This document shows positions 63,671-64,000 of a stretch of DNA of 64,000 nucleotides, piece after piece. The stretch's first letter is position 1. Each line of letters opens with the position of its first letter. The stretch lies in contig CAYVQZ010000027.1 of NCBI GenBank assembly GCA_964453435.1, positions 1 through 64,000 on the forward strand, read 5' to 3'. The notes under the pieces are model-generated. The model ran no database searches, was not told where the DNA came from, and worked only from the letters and a program-made list of their open reading frames with translations. Position numbers and translations under genes: made by a program. Source of the stretch: CAYVQZ01 sp964453435 (GTDB lineage Bacteria > Abyssobacteria > SURF-5).

Positions 63671-63689
63671 GGCGCCAATTCATTCGCAC
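63671..63689. repeat. Short dyad repeat R3, copy 3
   Basis: GGCGCCAATTCATTCGCAC shares AATTCATTCGCAC with the copies at 14886 and 46980. Confidence 0.6.
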
Positions 63690-64000
63690 CTATTGGCTCG
63701 ACCGGGGAATCCAGTTATTCCTTCGCTGAGCGGATCACGCCCTTGGCGTGACCGCGCATTCGGGGGATAGCATCGGGGCTGTCCCCGAAGCACGGATTCC
63801 CGACCCTGGGACACACTCACATGGACTCTTTGGGCCACATATTTGTTGATTCGACAGAAAAATCCATTTTCGACGCATTTCAAACAAATACAGGCTAATA
63901 TGAACAAATAGACGAAGTTACACACGTTTTGAGAAATACGATTGTTTAAATGCAGTTGACTTCTTCGACCCAATCCAGTTTGGAACATTCCCTGCCCGCT

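Larger units (their letters stand above)
63256..64000 (+). other. Gap to the right edge with R1 and R3 copies
   Basis: Bases 63570-63828 hold an R1 relative (TCTGTCTCACGATTCCCGAG, GCTGAGCGGATCACGCCCTT, GCATCGGGGCTGTCCCCGAA) and 63671-63689 an R3 (GGCGCCAATTCATTCGCAC). The sigma-54 promoter of the CFI-box gene is at 63332. No gene is supported up to the edge. Confidence 0.7.

Overview
The window comes from a Gram-negative, respiratory, probably anaerobic or facultative bacterium that is not closely related to a model species. Evidence for this is a Tat-exported molybdoenzyme with a cytochrome b/Rieske/multihaem branch, lipoproteins, a PEP-CTERM surface protein, sigma-54 promoters and complex I genes. 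Base composition is moderately GC-rich with strong GGAGG ribosome binding sites. Taxonomy cannot be fixed from the sequence; the gene mix resembles deltaproteobacterial-type or candidate-phylum genomes known from metagenomes. No rRNA, tRNA, CRISPR array, transposase or phage gene was seen.

Layout. 0.2-3.1 kb: metallo-beta-lactamase-fold hydrolase, membrane J-domain protein, DUF2007-type protein and an HD-GYP response regulator. 3.2-7.5 kb: complex I subunits nuoABCDHI behind a clear sigma-70 promoter; the other eight subunits are not in the window. 7.6-19.1 kb: metabolic genes (enoyl-CoA hydratase, leuA, alpha/beta hydrolase, sulfatase-like lipoprotein, iron-sulfur flavoprotein, aldo/keto reductase, ilvD, EamA exporter). 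19.3-31.6 kb: a large co-directional respiratory locus: MerR-type regulator, Rieske protein, ferredoxin, Zn alcohol dehydrogenase, type II DMSO-reductase-family molybdoenzyme (alpha, gamma, beta, TorD-type chaperone), split cytochrome b and an octahaem cytochrome c. It is followed by a secreted beta-helix protein with a strong terminator, an FAD oxidoreductase and a hemerythrin. 37.6-44.8 kb: TetR regulator, DUF6448 protein and an HlyD/ABC-2 efflux operon; the tetR and efflux promoters carry matching 20-bp palindromes. 45-53.6 kb: GT87-like membrane protein, rubrerythrin, second Zn dehydrogenase, acyl-CoA synthetase and DUF3604 lipoprotein. 54-63.3 kb: a surface/exopolysaccharide locus with PEP-CTERM protein, sugar transferase, PilZ protein, GAF-PAS histidine kinase, sigma-54 activator and a large CFI-box-CTERM protein.

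Two observations stand out. First, the respiratory locus seems to encode a whole periplasmic electron chain in one unit: quinol-oxidising Rieske/cytochrome b, an octahaem cytochrome and a molybdoenzyme whose gamma subunit lacks its own signal peptide. Second, the PEP-CTERM gene and the CFI-box gene, about 9 kb apart, both have near-perfect sigma-54 (-24/-12) promoters, with a kinase and sigma-54 activator pair between them. That makes a regulon readable from the sequence alone.

The gaps between transcription units carry at least three families of short repeats. The largest is a 100-250 bp GC-hairpin-rich element present about eight times in either orientation.
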